In this document: positions 30,932-38,230 of the stretch, in pieces
Numbering within the stretch: the stretch's first letter is position 1
Layout of the letters: each line of letters opens with the position of its first letter
IMG/VR virus record: IMGVR_UViG_3300022187_000078
Span: 1-40,459 of that record
Length of the DNA stretch: 40,459 nucleotides
From: a virus
Strand: one strand, 5' to 3'
Translations under genes and position numbers: made by a program
Notes under the pieces: generated by a model
Seen by the model: only the letters and a program-made list of their open reading frames with translations
Databases searched by the model: none
What the model was told of the DNA's origin: nothing

Positions 30932-31014
30932 GAGCGGGGAATCACTCTGGGAGTGCGGCGATGAAGGTTCGTCGTTAGAAATCCCCAACTGAGGTTCGAA
31001 TCCTCCCCCGCTCA
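30932..31014 (+). tRNA. Atypical tRNA, possibly tRNA-Leu (AAG)
   Basis: Acceptor GAGCGGG/CCCGCTC (7 perfect pairs), D stem CAC/GTG with loop TCTGGGA, anticodon stem GGCGA/TCGTC with loop TGAAGGT, a 16-base variable arm with GTT/AAC, T stem TGAGG/CCTCC (one mismatch) with loop TTCGAAT, and discriminator A. The long variable arm, AAG anticodon and A73 all agree with tRNA-Leu. The G in the place of U33 and two extra bases before the D stem are abnormal, so it may be inactive. CCA is not encoded. Confidence 0.45.
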
Positions 31015-31028
31015 CTTAATTCAATCAC

Positions 31029-32030
31029 ATGACATACGAAGAAATACTTGAAACCCCACCGCAACCCGTGGTGTACTCAATTGAATTCCCCAACGGAATG
31101 TTCTACGTGGGGAGGAGTGTGGACGTGTCAAGGCGTGCGAAGAAGCACTTCCAAACATCCATGCTTTACAAGCACGACAACCTCGCAATGAACAGATGCT
31201 TCGTGAAGTACAAGGATGGGGTCGTGTGGGACATTGTACGATCGTTTGATAGCGCAGAAGATGCCATTGACTTTGAGTCAGCTTACATTGAGGAATTCTG
31301 GGATGACCCCATGTTCCTGAACCAGAAACGTGGAGACAAGATTGACGCCTTGTACAATGAGCGTAGACACACCAAGCCTGTGTGGTACATGAACCCGTAC
31401 ACTGGTGGTATGTGGCGCGACGAAACAGCGTCGACCATGAGAAAGGTCATGGGTCATGCGGGTTACGGCAAGCCAAAGGGCTGGGGTCACATTGCAAAGG
31501 GCAATACTCCAGAAGAGTGCAGAACAGATGCAGAGCGCATCCTTAAACGTGACTTCAAAAAGCTGTGCATTCAGGTACACAGGAACTCCACTCCTACATG
31601 CAAGGCCATGTCTGAATCATACCTGAAGAAGCACAGGGAGAAGCTACGCATCAAGGCCATCAAACGCAAGATGATTGTGAAAGACCTAAAGACAGGCAGG
31701 GTGTGGCTATCCAAGAAGTCAGATCTAACTGGAGCTCAATCACGTGTGAGGACAGAAGGTGTCCGCCCATGGAGTGAGTACAGCGTGAGAGGATATGGTC
31801 AAGCATGGCCTGAATTCAAGCCCGCCAAGCGGGGGTGGTGTGCCGCCCGTGCCGTTGTAGCCATAGTTCCTGACGGAACAGCGATCACATACGAAAGTGT
31901 GGGCAAGGCGGTGCGTGACCTATTCGAGGTGGAGGACAAAGCAAAGAAAAAGCATTTGTCCAAAGCCATTCGCCTTGCGATTAAACGCAACGGCAGTGCA
32001 TACGGATACAAATGGAAATACGAAAAATGA
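31029..32030 (+). CDS. GIY-YIG homing endonuclease with NUMOD-like repeats
   Basis: A 333-residue nuclease. The GIY-YIG core shows VVY (14-16), YVGR (26-29), then RRAKKH and the catalytic Glu in DFESAYIEEF (E83). After it come DNA-binding repeat modules in the style of NUMOD domains: PVWYMNPYTGGMWRDETAST, then VKDLKTGRVWLSKKSDLTGA, then VVAIVPDGTAITYESVGKAV and a final KRNGSAYGYKWKYEK. Such proteins are mobile and often sit beside tRNA genes, introns or in intergenic sites. Here the tRNA-like stretch lies directly upstream. The stop overlaps the next start. Confidence 0.85.
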   Translation: MTYEEILETPPQPVVYSIEFPNGMFYVGRSVDVSRRAKKHFQTSMLYKHDNLAMNRCFVKYKDGVVWDIVRSFDSAEDAIDFESAYIEEFWDDPMFLNQKRGDKIDALYNERRHTKPVWYMNPYTGGMWRDETASTMRKVMGHAGYGKPKGWGHIAKGNTPEECRTDAERILKRDFKKLCIQVHRNSTPTCKAMSESYLKKHREKLRIKAIKRKMIVKDLKTGRVWLSKKSDLTGAQSRVRTEGVRPWSEYSVRGYGQAWPEFKPAKRGWCAARAVVAIVPDGTAITYESVGKAVRDLFEVEDKAKKKHLSKAIRLAIKRNGSAYGYKWKYEK

Positions 32031-32215
32031 GATACGATTCAATCATGAGTGCCAACCCACTCGATCACGAGTACCGTGTCAAGGTTGAGCACATCTTCAG
32101 GGAAGCTCCAGAAGCCTCGAAGCAGTTGGAGAAGCACCTGAAGCACTCACCGCAACTCAAAAGCGTAGTAGTCGACTGCGTGAACTCAATCTTTAATGCA
32201 TCCATCAATGGATAA
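32027..32215 (+). CDS. Small hypothetical protein, 62 residues
   Basis: The ORF from ATG 32027 (overlapping the nuclease stop) encodes MRYDSIMSANPLDHEYRVKV and ends SIFNASING. The start could also be Met7. It is helical (EHIFREAPEASKQLEKHLKH). The family is unknown. Confidence 0.45.
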   Translation: MRYDSIMSANPLDHEYRVKVEHIFREAPEASKQLEKHLKHSPQLKSVVVDCVNSIFNASING

Positions 32216-32357
32216 AAACTACACACCCCAAACACAGGCGGAGCTATGCCTCGAATGGCTCTGCAATCAAATCAAGGGCTACGAATTCAAGGTAGAAGAA
32301 CTTGGAGAGGACGTGGTCACAGTCATCAATCAAATCGTAAATCGTTACTCATCATGA
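32208..32357 (+). CDS. Small hypothetical protein, 49 residues
   Basis: The ORF encodes MDKNYTPQTQAELCLEWLCN and ends QIVNRYSS. It overlaps the gene before by eight bases and the next by ATGA. It is helical and acidic, with no family recognised. Confidence 0.5.
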   Translation: MDKNYTPQTQAELCLEWLCNQIKGYEFKVEELGEDVVTVINQIVNRYSS

Positions 32358-33202
32358 ACCCACTACAAAGCGCAAAGCAAGAGCTTGAAGCAAGCATCCG
32401 TTACTGCGAGAATGCTATGTCATCAGCGAAACAAACCATCGAATCAATGAAGAAGTATCAGCAACAGACAGGTCGTGAGGAGGCTCTCGAACGTGAGCTT
32501 GCAGACATGACGGGGGAACGCAACGCTAGAGCCAAGCGAATTGTCGAGCTGAAGCAAGAGGTCAAGGACCTCAAGGTCGAGAACACGAAGCTCAATGACC
32601 GACTCATGATTTCAATGAAAGAAGTTGGGCAACTTCAAAGTGAAGTCGATGAGCTTGAACACGCATACAACAACATGAAGCAATACGCTGACAGGCTTCT
32701 CGACGAGAACGTAGGGGTTGGCGAGGGCAACGAGGAACTCAAGACCAACATGGCCCTGATGACAGACGAGCTTGAAGAGTTGCGAGGCATTATTGACAGG
32801 ATGGGCGACGACTCCACAGGAGATTCAGTCACCATCAAGCAGCTTCGTAGAGAACTCGACGAGTTGTCCAAGGCATACAAGGACTCCACCCACGAGGAGG
32901 TCACCATGAAGAAAGCATGGCGTGAGCAACGTGAGATTGTAGCCCTGCGTGACGACCAGATTGCCATGCTTGAGCGACGACTCGCCAAGCAGACAGGAGA
33001 GAAGGCCTACCCGTTCAAGGAGGGCGACATCTACTACGTCTTCAACGGCCTCGACGGCACATGGATTGAGTCGGTGTGGGATGACGAGTCAGAACGCATC
33101 CACGACAGCCCGAACATCCCAAGCCGCCCACACAGGGTGTACTTTACGGTCGATCAGAAGCACGTACTCGACCAATTCAAACCCGAAGATGTCAATGAAT
33201 GA
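32354..33202 (+). CDS. Coiled-coil protein with C-terminal beta domain
   Basis: A 282-residue protein from ATG 32354 (the longer ORF is rejected because this start overlaps the previous stop). Residues about 1-220 are almost all heptad coiled coil (RAKRIVELKQEVKDLKVENT, KEVGQLQSEVDELEHAYNNM). The last 60 residues form a small beta domain (YPFKEGDIYYVFNGLDGTWI, then SRPHRVYFTVDQ). It may be a scaffold or organiser in early infection, or resemble SMC-like tethers without an ATPase. No enzymatic motif is seen. Confidence 0.55.
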   Translation: MNPLQSAKQELEASIRYCENAMSSAKQTIESMKKYQQQTGREEALERELADMTGERNARAKRIVELKQEVKDLKVENTKLNDRLMISMKEVGQLQSEVDELEHAYNNMKQYADRLLDENVGVGEGNEELKTNMALMTDELEELRGIIDRMGDDSTGDSVTIKQLRRELDELSKAYKDSTHEEVTMKKAWREQREIVALRDDQIAMLERRLAKQTGEKAYPFKEGDIYYVFNGLDGTWIESVWDDESERIHDSPNIPSRPHRVYFTVDQKHVLDQFKPEDVNE

Positions 33203-33223
33203 CCTGACATTTCAAACAAACTC

Positions 33224-33241
33224 GTAAGGCAATAACCTTAC
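33224..33241 (+). repeat. Small hairpin between genes
   Basis: GTAAGG and CCTTAC pair perfectly around a six-base loop, in the 72-base gap after the coiled-coil gene. No T-run follows. It may stabilise or process the mRNA. Confidence 0.4.
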
Positions 33242-33274
33242 ACAACACAACGTAAACTACTTAAAATCAATACA

Positions 33275-33724
33275 ATGGAACTTAATTCAGCACAAAGAGA
33301 GCTCGCACGCCTCAAGGACAGCCTCATCAAAAGCCACGAACGCGGAATGCGCATTCTCGAAAAGACGATGGGCCGCGTAGGACACCACAACATGGTTCAC
33401 ACAAAGCACCTTGATAGAGCCATCATCAATCTTGAGAAAGAGAACGAACAACTTCGCGAAACCATTGACAAGCTCACTGATGAAATGCAACTCATCAAGA
33501 ATCTCAACACGCCCAAAATCAAAAGTCGGTACAGGTACACTAGGGAAGAAATCGTAGAGGCACTTATTCAGGCAGAGGGTGTACGAGAGAGAGCTGCAGA
33601 AAACCTTGGGATCAACAAGTTCTCCCTGTATCGCTACATCCGAGTGATGGATATCAACGTCCCCACAAAGCGCCGCAAGAAAATCATCAACGGAGTGACC
33701 ACATACGTCAAGGTAAAATCATGA
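33275..33724 (+). CDS. Coiled-coil DNA-binding protein with Fis-type HTH
   Basis: A 149-residue protein. Residues 1-80 are a coiled coil (LDRAIINLEKENEQLRETID). Residues about 88-125 are a helix-turn-helix of the Fis kind: YTREEIVEALIQAEGVRERA, then AENLGINKFSLYRYIRVM, where the second helix would read DNA. A basic tail VPTKRRKKIINGVTTYVKVK follows. It is probably a dimeric regulator of phage or host transcription. Its stop overlaps the next start. Confidence 0.7.
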   Translation: MELNSAQRELARLKDSLIKSHERGMRILEKTMGRVGHHNMVHTKHLDRAIINLEKENEQLRETIDKLTDEMQLIKNLNTPKIKSRYRYTREEIVEALIQAEGVRERAAENLGINKFSLYRYIRVMDINVPTKRRKKIINGVTTYVKVKS

Positions 33725-34149
33725 GACGCAGAACAAAAAGAATCAAGAAGCGGTTCCGAGTGCGCTTTCACTTGGGCAAGGGTGCAAACTACATGCACTG
33801 GCAGGTAACCGACCGAGGCATCATGTCAGACTCTGGCGATGCTCGTGAGTACTACAGCCCCGACAAGGTTGAGATTGTGATGCATGGTGCCAAGCTCGGT
33901 AACCAAGTGTCCACCGCTCTCAAAATCTTCGAGGGCGAGAACAAGACTGTGTGTGCTTGGGTTGAGTGCGACGCTGTTGACATCAACTACAAGGCCTCCA
34001 AGGTGTTCGAAGAGGCTGACGTCACGAACCTTGAGCGCATCATGTACAACCCACGTAAGAACCCGCATTGGTTCACCGAAGATGACCACAACATCGACGA
34101 CAAAGAATTCAGAAAACTCACAACGAAACAAAACAAAATCTATGGCTAA
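33721..34149 (+). CDS. Hypothetical alpha/beta protein
   Basis: A 142-residue protein with a very basic head (MRRRTKRIKKRFRVRFHLGK) and a core GANYMHWQVTDRGIMSDSGD, then KTVCAWVECDAVDINYKASK. The family resembles small phage proteins of unknown role. It overlaps both neighbours. Possible binding of RNA or DNA by the head is inferred from charge only. Confidence 0.5.
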   Translation: MRRRTKRIKKRFRVRFHLGKGANYMHWQVTDRGIMSDSGDAREYYSPDKVEIVMHGAKLGNQVSTALKIFEGENKTVCAWVECDAVDINYKASKVFEEADVTNLERIMYNPRKNPHWFTEDDHNIDDKEFRKLTTKQNKIYG

Positions 34150-34507
34150 TTCACTCTTCTCCCTCCACGCTTACCTCAAGGAAGGCATCTGGATGTTCGA
34201 CGACGAATCACGCAACATCAAGGAAGAGCCATTCGTGGCAGGTGCAGACATCATGTTCGACATCATGAGCGGACGTGAGGCCGATCCCACGATCGAGTCC
34301 TGCAGCATTGTGTTCGGTGCCACACCAATCCCAGATCATGACATTCACGTGACACTCTTCGACGAGGATGGTCACGATGGACACTTCTACTTGGTCGAGA
34401 AATTTAAGCAGTTCCCCGACATGAAGGGGTTCACCTTCTGGCTGTGCCCCGCACTGCTTCAGTTCTTTGAGATTGCACCTACAGACATCTTCGTATCCCT
34501 CAAGTAA
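34142..34507 (+). CDS. DUF6717-like protein
   Basis: A 121-residue protein from ATG 34142: MANSLFSLHAYLKEGIWMFD, then EEPFVAGADIMFDIMSGREA, and FTFWLCPALLQFFEIAPTDI. The pattern GxWxFDD...EPFVAGAD...WLCPALxxFF agrees with what I know as DUF6717, found in bacteria and phages, function unknown. The start overlaps the previous stop and the stop shares a base with the next start. Confidence 0.65.
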   Translation: MANSLFSLHAYLKEGIWMFDDESRNIKEEPFVAGADIMFDIMSGREADPTIESCSIVFGATPIPDHDIHVTLFDEDGHDGHFYLVEKFKQFPDMKGFTFWLCPALLQFFEIAPTDIFVSLK

Positions 34508-34659
34508 TGCCCAAGCCTCCCAAGAAGCTCGGACTACCTCAGGGTAGGGCCGACCTCAACCACCCCAAGAACCAGCACTCTCCACGAGCCCGTCGCCGCA
34601 AGATGCAACGGTTCCTTGACAAGAACTTCCCAATCAAAGATTCAGAAAACAATGAGTGA
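34507..34659 (+). CDS. Small very basic protein, 50 residues
   Basis: The ORF encodes MPKPPKKLGLPQGRADLNHP and ends SENNE. It is rich in Pro, Lys and Arg (ARRRKMQRFLDKN). It is stop-start coupled on both sides. It may bind nucleic acid; no family is recognised. Confidence 0.55.
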   Translation: MPKPPKKLGLPQGRADLNHPKNQHSPRARRRKMQRFLDKNFPIKDSENNE

Positions 34660-35032
34660 TTACACAGGCCTCCTCCTGTCTGCCATGGAGTTCCCGCTAG
34701 ACGAGGACCACCACGCAGACGTAGCCAAGAAGATGGTCATCAGCGACATAGAAAATATGGGCGACGAGGACTTTCTAACTCAGAAGTCTTCGGATATTTG
34801 CGCCTCTTTTATGAAGGTGTGCGTGGACTCATCCTACGAACAGCTCAACGAGATCAAGTCCATCATGGAGGCTGAGACAGAGCTAGACGATATGGGAGTC
34901 GGTGATGATCAGACACGTGTGGATCTCTGGGCTGTTACCCGAGCCGTGCACAACAACTACTCTATGGGCATGTCCGTCCTTTCCCACTACATGCAAATCT
35001 TCGAACATCTAAAATCCAAGTACTATGAATGA
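34652..35032 (+). CDS. Acidic helical protein
   Basis: A 126-residue protein from ATG 34652 (MSDYTGLLLSAMEFPLDEDH). It is rich in Asp and Glu, with helices SSYEQLNEIKSIMEAETEL and MSVLSHYMQIFEHLKSKYYE. No family is recognised. It overlaps the DnaA-like gene by eight bases. Confidence 0.5.
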   Translation: MSDYTGLLLSAMEFPLDEDHHADVAKKMVISDIENMGDEDFLTQKSSDICASFMKVCVDSSYEQLNEIKSIMEAETELDDMGVGDDQTRVDLWAVTRAVHNNYSMGMSVLSHYMQIFEHLKSKYYE

Positions 35033-35498
35033 ATTTCTTGAAGAGGTACGAGCCGAGTACGAAAAGCGGCAGGAGTACAAGATCAACCCATCCCGCCTTC
35101 GGGAGAACGTAGAGCACAAGGCTGCCATCTCCAATGCGGTGCGACCCTTCTCCACGTTCAAGGAGATTGGCAAGCTGTTCGACATGAACCACTCATCGAT
35201 CGTGCACTACAGCCGTGAGCACCTTGGCCTCATGCAGTGGTCACCAGCATACCGATTCAACTACGGTATTGCAATGGCCTGTGTGAAGAAAGTGTCAACG
35301 GACATGGACGTCATCCCCCTCGACAACAGGTACATGGATGGCCACAAGCAGCTGAAACAGCTGGACAGTATTCTGGAATGGGTGACAGACATGCGGGAAC
35401 AAGTGATCGAAAAACTTGACGGAAAGTACAATGATCACTACATTTGCAATGTCGAAGACGAATCACCTCAAAACGTTGAGGGCAAACAAGACAACTAA
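35025..35498 (+). CDS. DnaA domain IV-like DNA-binding protein
   Basis: A 157-residue protein. Residues about 20-70 show the C-terminal DNA-binding pattern of DnaA: NPSRLRENVEHKAAISNAVR, then STFKEIGKLFDMNHSSIVHY, where the FxEIGxxFxxxHSSIxHY core is the basic loop and second HTH helix. A helical C-terminal part follows with KQLKQLDSILEWVTDMREQV. The ATPase domain of DnaA is absent. It may recognise the phage origin or act as a regulator. It lies just ahead of the recombination genes. Confidence 0.7.
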   Translation: MNEFLEEVRAEYEKRQEYKINPSRLRENVEHKAAISNAVRPFSTFKEIGKLFDMNHSSIVHYSREHLGLMQWSPAYRFNYGIAMACVKKVSTDMDVIPLDNRYMDGHKQLKQLDSILEWVTDMREQVIEKLDGKYNDHYICNVEDESPQNVEGKQDN

Positions 35499-35509
35499 TT
35501 CAATTCAAT

Positions 35510-36064
35510 ATGAACAACTACAAGTTCAAGACCACGAACATCCGTGGCAAGCAGTACGTTGAAGTCAACGAACGCATCAAGTTCTTCCGTCAGGAGGAGC
35601 AGTACAAGAACTGGGGCATCCTCACAGACTTCCCCCTCATCGACTCTGATCAGTGCATGTGTGTGTGCTCTATCGTAACCCCCGAGGGTAACGTCGTATC
35701 CCAAGGCACAGCACACGAGGTGCGTAGTGCATCCAACATCAACAAGACCAGCTATGTCGAAAACTGTGAGACCTCCGCAATCGGACGAGCTCTTGCCATG
35801 CTCGGAATCGGTATCGACACTTCAATTGCGTCAGCTAATGAGGTTGAAGATGCAATCGCGCAGCAGCAGGCCATGGTCGACAACCCTCACGTCCAGAAGC
35901 TTAGCAAAGCTCTCGATGCGCCAGTCGAGAACATCATGGACAAAGCGGTGAACTACATCAAGGGTCAGGCTGACAAGCAGAAGGCCTTCGATTCTATCAT
36001 GAAGAAGTACAGCTCTCAGCTTACTGAGAAGCAGGTTACGGGACTCAAGAAGTTCGTGCGATGA
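35510..36064 (+). CDS. Putative single-strand annealing / ssDNA-binding protein
   Basis: A 184-residue protein. The N-terminal half (KFKTTNIRGKQYVEVNERIK, then GILTDFPLIDSDQCMCVCSI) is followed by SNINKTSYVENCETSAIGRA and LAMLGIGIDTSIASANEV. That NKTSYxENCETSAxGRALxxLGIG block is the signature of phage annealing proteins of the Sak3/ERF-like class, as I recall them. The C-terminus is helical. It likely pairs with the RecE-like exonuclease two genes on for recombination-dependent replication. Confidence 0.7.
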   Translation: MNNYKFKTTNIRGKQYVEVNERIKFFRQEEQYKNWGILTDFPLIDSDQCMCVCSIVTPEGNVVSQGTAHEVRSASNINKTSYVENCETSAIGRALAMLGIGIDTSIASANEVEDAIAQQQAMVDNPHVQKLSKALDAPVENIMDKAVNYIKGQADKQKAFDSIMKKYSSQLTEKQVTGLKKFVR

Positions 36065-36348
36065 GCAGCTGTTCTGTGAACAAGAACGGCATCTTCATAA
36101 GTATGGAAAATCGTGGTAAGGACAAGAAGCTTGTCCCTTGGGCTCTCATAAAGCGCGACGTGATCTATCCATCTGTGAGGCACTGCGTGTGCGAGGAGCA
36201 CGGAATTGACACCTACCTCGTAGATAAGTCGATAGCAGGCAACCGAATCCGTCGGTTGTTTGCTAGCGAACGTGAAGCACTCAAGGCTCTGGACATGTTC
36301 CTCATCTCAAATGGGAAGGAACCCCGACACGTACTTAAGAGAGCATAA
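36061..36348 (+). CDS. Hypothetical protein
   Basis: A 95-residue basic protein (MSSCSVNKNGIFISMENRGK), with VIYPSVRHCVCEEHGIDTYL and a helix EREALKALDMFLISNGKEPR. No family is recognised. It is coupled by ATGA to the annealing protein and probably serves the same module. Confidence 0.5.
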   Translation: MSSCSVNKNGIFISMENRGKDKKLVPWALIKRDVIYPSVRHCVCEEHGIDTYLVDKSIAGNRIRRLFASEREALKALDMFLISNGKEPRHVLKRA

Positions 36349-36354
36349 TTAGAC

Positions 36355-36480
36355 ATGACTGAGTTAGTTCAGTGCAGCAGATGTTTAGCCATGCAGCAGG
36401 CAGACATCAGCGAAACGATAGCGATCACTTGTCATTTCTGCGGAGAAACTGACGCTGCATTTACAGAAGATTTTATTTAA
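36355..36480 (+). CDS. Tiny zinc-ribbon protein, 41 residues
   Basis: The ORF encodes MTELVQCSRCLAMQQADISE and ends FTEDFI. CSRC and CHFC form a C-x2-C...C-x2-C pattern able to hold one zinc. It lies between the hypothetical gene and the exonuclease, one base before the latter. Confidence 0.6.
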   Translation: MTELVQCSRCLAMQQADISETIAITCHFCGETDAAFTEDFI

Positions 36481-36481
36481 C

Positions 36482-37243
36482 ATGAGAGAACAACTAAAAG
36501 CAGCCGTAGGCAAGCCACACCTGTCTTACTCGTCCCTGAAGTACGCACTCGGAGACATGAAGCTTTGGGAGATGTACATGCGGGGTCAGCTCAAGAAAGA
36601 GTCTGAAGCCCTGTTCTTCGGCAGCGTCTACGACATGTTGTTATTCGAACCAGAAAAAGCATATGAACAGTTCTACACCCTCGATGATACTAGCATTTGT
36701 GACACTATTGGCGGCCGTAGTCCTCGGAGTACGAAGCGGTACAAAGAGTGGAAGGCAGAGGAAGCTGAGAAGGCAGGAGGTAAAGACTTGGTATCTCAAG
36801 AGGAATGGAAAAAGGCGCATGAGATGATCCAACGCCTGAAGGATTGCGGTCTGTACGACAAGCGTTTTGCAGGTGGCAAGTATCAGGTAGAGTTCAACGT
36901 GGATCTCGATGGTGTTCCACTCAAGGGGTTCCTCGACTGCCTTCAAGAAGGTGACTTCATCGTGGACTCCAAGTCATCTCGTTCAGTAAGCAAGTTCCGC
37001 TACGACGTGCGTGGCTTCAGCTACGACATTCAAGCGTACATCTACACCAAGGTCTTTGGCATCAAGGATTTCTGGTGGGTCGTGCAAGAGAAGAACTATC
37101 CGTTCTATCCTGCCGACGTCAAGTGTTCAGAAGAAACCCTCTTCAATGGAGAGATGAAGTTTCATCAAGCGGTCGAGAACATCAACAACTGGCTCAATGG
37201 AAACAAAGAAACAGTGGCCCACTACGCCGAGTTCGTTGTCTGA
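36482..37243 (+). CDS. RecE-like PD-(D/E)XK exonuclease
   Basis: A 253-residue protein. HLSYSSLKYALGDMKLWEMY (13-32) is the N-terminal helix pair of this family, and FGSVYDMLLFEP (46-57) follows. The nuclease core is QVEFNVDLDGVPLKGFLDCL (135-154) with D152, and IVDSKSS (160-166) with D162 and K164, then YDIQAYIYTKVFG. It would digest the 5' strand of double-stranded DNA for the annealing protein. It matches the RecE C-terminal/DUF3799 type in length and motif order. Confidence 0.8.
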   Translation: MREQLKAAVGKPHLSYSSLKYALGDMKLWEMYMRGQLKKESEALFFGSVYDMLLFEPEKAYEQFYTLDDTSICDTIGGRSPRSTKRYKEWKAEEAEKAGGKDLVSQEEWKKAHEMIQRLKDCGLYDKRFAGGKYQVEFNVDLDGVPLKGFLDCLQEGDFIVDSKSSRSVSKFRYDVRGFSYDIQAYIYTKVFGIKDFWWVVQEKNYPFYPADVKCSEETLFNGEMKFHQAVENINNWLNGNKETVAHYAEFVV

Positions 37244-37245
37244 CC

Positions 37246-37293
37246 GAGACAAGATCATAGCCACGGTCTTGTATCTACTATGGCTCTTTTTTT
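37246..37293 (+). terminator. Weak terminator candidate
   Basis: ACAAGA/TCTTGT (37249-37254, 37267-37272) and AGCCA/TGGCT (37259-37263, 37281-37285) are competing stems, followed by seven T at 37287-37293. It falls in the 70-base gap after the exonuclease gene. The stems are short, so termination may be partial or regulated. Confidence 0.35.
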
Positions 37294-37313
37294 AACCCTA
37301 TAATTTTTTAAGT

Positions 37314-37622
37314 ATGAGCGACAAGCAATACGACAGCGTACTCGTTGGGTACGCAGAGGAACCACGCTTCAACGAAGACGGTTCATTGAGAGACTGGTCA
37401 GTCCGTTTCAAGGACGCAGAACTCAAGGAGATGGTGGAGAAGTACGCCACCACACGCAACGAACAAGGCCAAGGGGGTAACCTCTACGTGACCATGTTCA
37501 TGTCTAAGGGCGGTAAGGCATGCTGCCGAGTGTTCGACCCTAACAGCGCTGCTGCCAAGGAACGTCGTGCACAGAAGGAGGCCAAGGCCCCTGCCCAAGA
37601 ATCAGATGCCCTGCCATTCTGA
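37314..37622 (+). CDS. Small SSB-like protein with DALPF tip
   Basis: A 102-residue protein. A beta-rich part (QYDSVLVGYAEEPRFNEDGS, DWSVRFKDAELKEMVEKYAT, GNLYVTMFMSKGGKACCRVF) is followed by a flexible Ala/Lys/Glu linker and the end SDALPF. An acidic residue plus aromatic/Pro-Phe tip is the hallmark of SSB C-termini that recruit other replication proteins. It has no full OB-fold signature that I can confirm by eye. The position between exonuclease and helicase fits an ssDNA-binding role. Confidence 0.6.
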   Translation: MSDKQYDSVLVGYAEEPRFNEDGSLRDWSVRFKDAELKEMVEKYATTRNEQGQGGNLYVTMFMSKGGKACCRVFDPNSAAAKERRAQKEAKAPAQESDALPF

Positions 37623-37641
37623 TAAGGCACCCATCTATCAC

Positions 37642-37899
37642 ATGACCGCTCGTGTCGCCTTCAAGAAACGGAAGGTTGTACACGAGCGTGTTGTGTGGGT
37701 GGTATCCGTCTTTGAATCACCTCATGACATCCGCAAGTACGACTACAAGACGATGTCCCGACTGGAACAGGAGCTCTACGGGAAGAACGCCAAGTCGGAG
37801 AAGCACATCATGATCAGGGAGATTCTCACGAAGAAGTTTATCTCAAACTCAACACTTACTCTAGATGAACACAAGCAGCAAAATCAAGCAAAAGTGTAA
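37642..37899 (+). CDS. Small basic hypothetical protein
   Basis: An 85-residue protein from ATG 37642 (MTARVAFKKRKVVHERVVWV), with DYKTMSRLEQELYGKNAKSE and a basic end. The family is unknown. It overlaps the next gene by 35 bases. Confidence 0.5.
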   Translation: MTARVAFKKRKVVHERVVWVVSVFESPHDIRKYDYKTMSRLEQELYGKNAKSEKHIMIREILTKKFISNSTLTLDEHKQQNQAKV

Positions 37900-38230
37900 G
37901 GAACTTGAGGACCTACTCCTCATGAAGAACTCAAAGTATGGAAACTCAGCGCTCGAACCGCTGAACGTTTTCTCAGAGGCGGGGGCGGTCGCAGGCATCA
38001 AGATGCGCATCGACGACAAGCTCAAGCGAATCAAGAATGCAGGTCTCGTTGACGCGACGGAGGATACGTTGCAAGACCTCGCTGGTTATCTCATCCTCCT
38101 CATGATTGCGAAGGACAATGAAAGTAACGATTTTCAAAAACGTATTCGACAAAACCAACCCCCACGTGATCCATCTAAGCAAGGCGCTGGAGAGGATCAA
38201 GAGTGGGCGGTCGAGTACACTAGTATCTGA
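37865..38230 (+). CDS. DUF1599 (nucleotide-modification-associated) protein
   Basis: A 121-residue protein. KNSKYGNSALEPLNVFSEAG (21-40) and IKMRIDDKLKRIKNAGLVDA, then EDTLQDLAGYLILLMIAKDN follow DUF1599 (MazG-like fold; Nucleotide modification associated domain 1). The Asp/Glu of EDTLQDLAGY would bind a metal and nucleotide. It may hydrolyse or channel nucleotides for phage DNA. Its last 113 bases overlap the helicase start. Confidence 0.7.
   Translation: MNTSSKIKQKCKELEDLLLMKNSKYGNSALEPLNVFSEAGAVAGIKMRIDDKLKRIKNAGLVDATEDTLQDLAGYLILLMIAKDNESNDFQKRIRQNQPPRDPSKQGAGEDQEWAVEYTSI

Larger units (their letters stand above)
30704..31028 (+). ncRNA. Untranslated structured region before the GIY-YIG gene
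   Basis: 325 bases with no credible gene. Each end carries a tRNA-like fold with a canonical TTCGAAT T-loop (described separately). The middle has a CCGCC...GGCGG pairing (near 30781 and 30860) and GCTCG/CGAGC (30911-30925). It may be the leader of the GIY-YIG gene, a processed RNA, or the remains of a tRNA array with an insertion. No group I intron core (P, Q, R, S) could be confirmed by eye. Confidence 0.5.
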
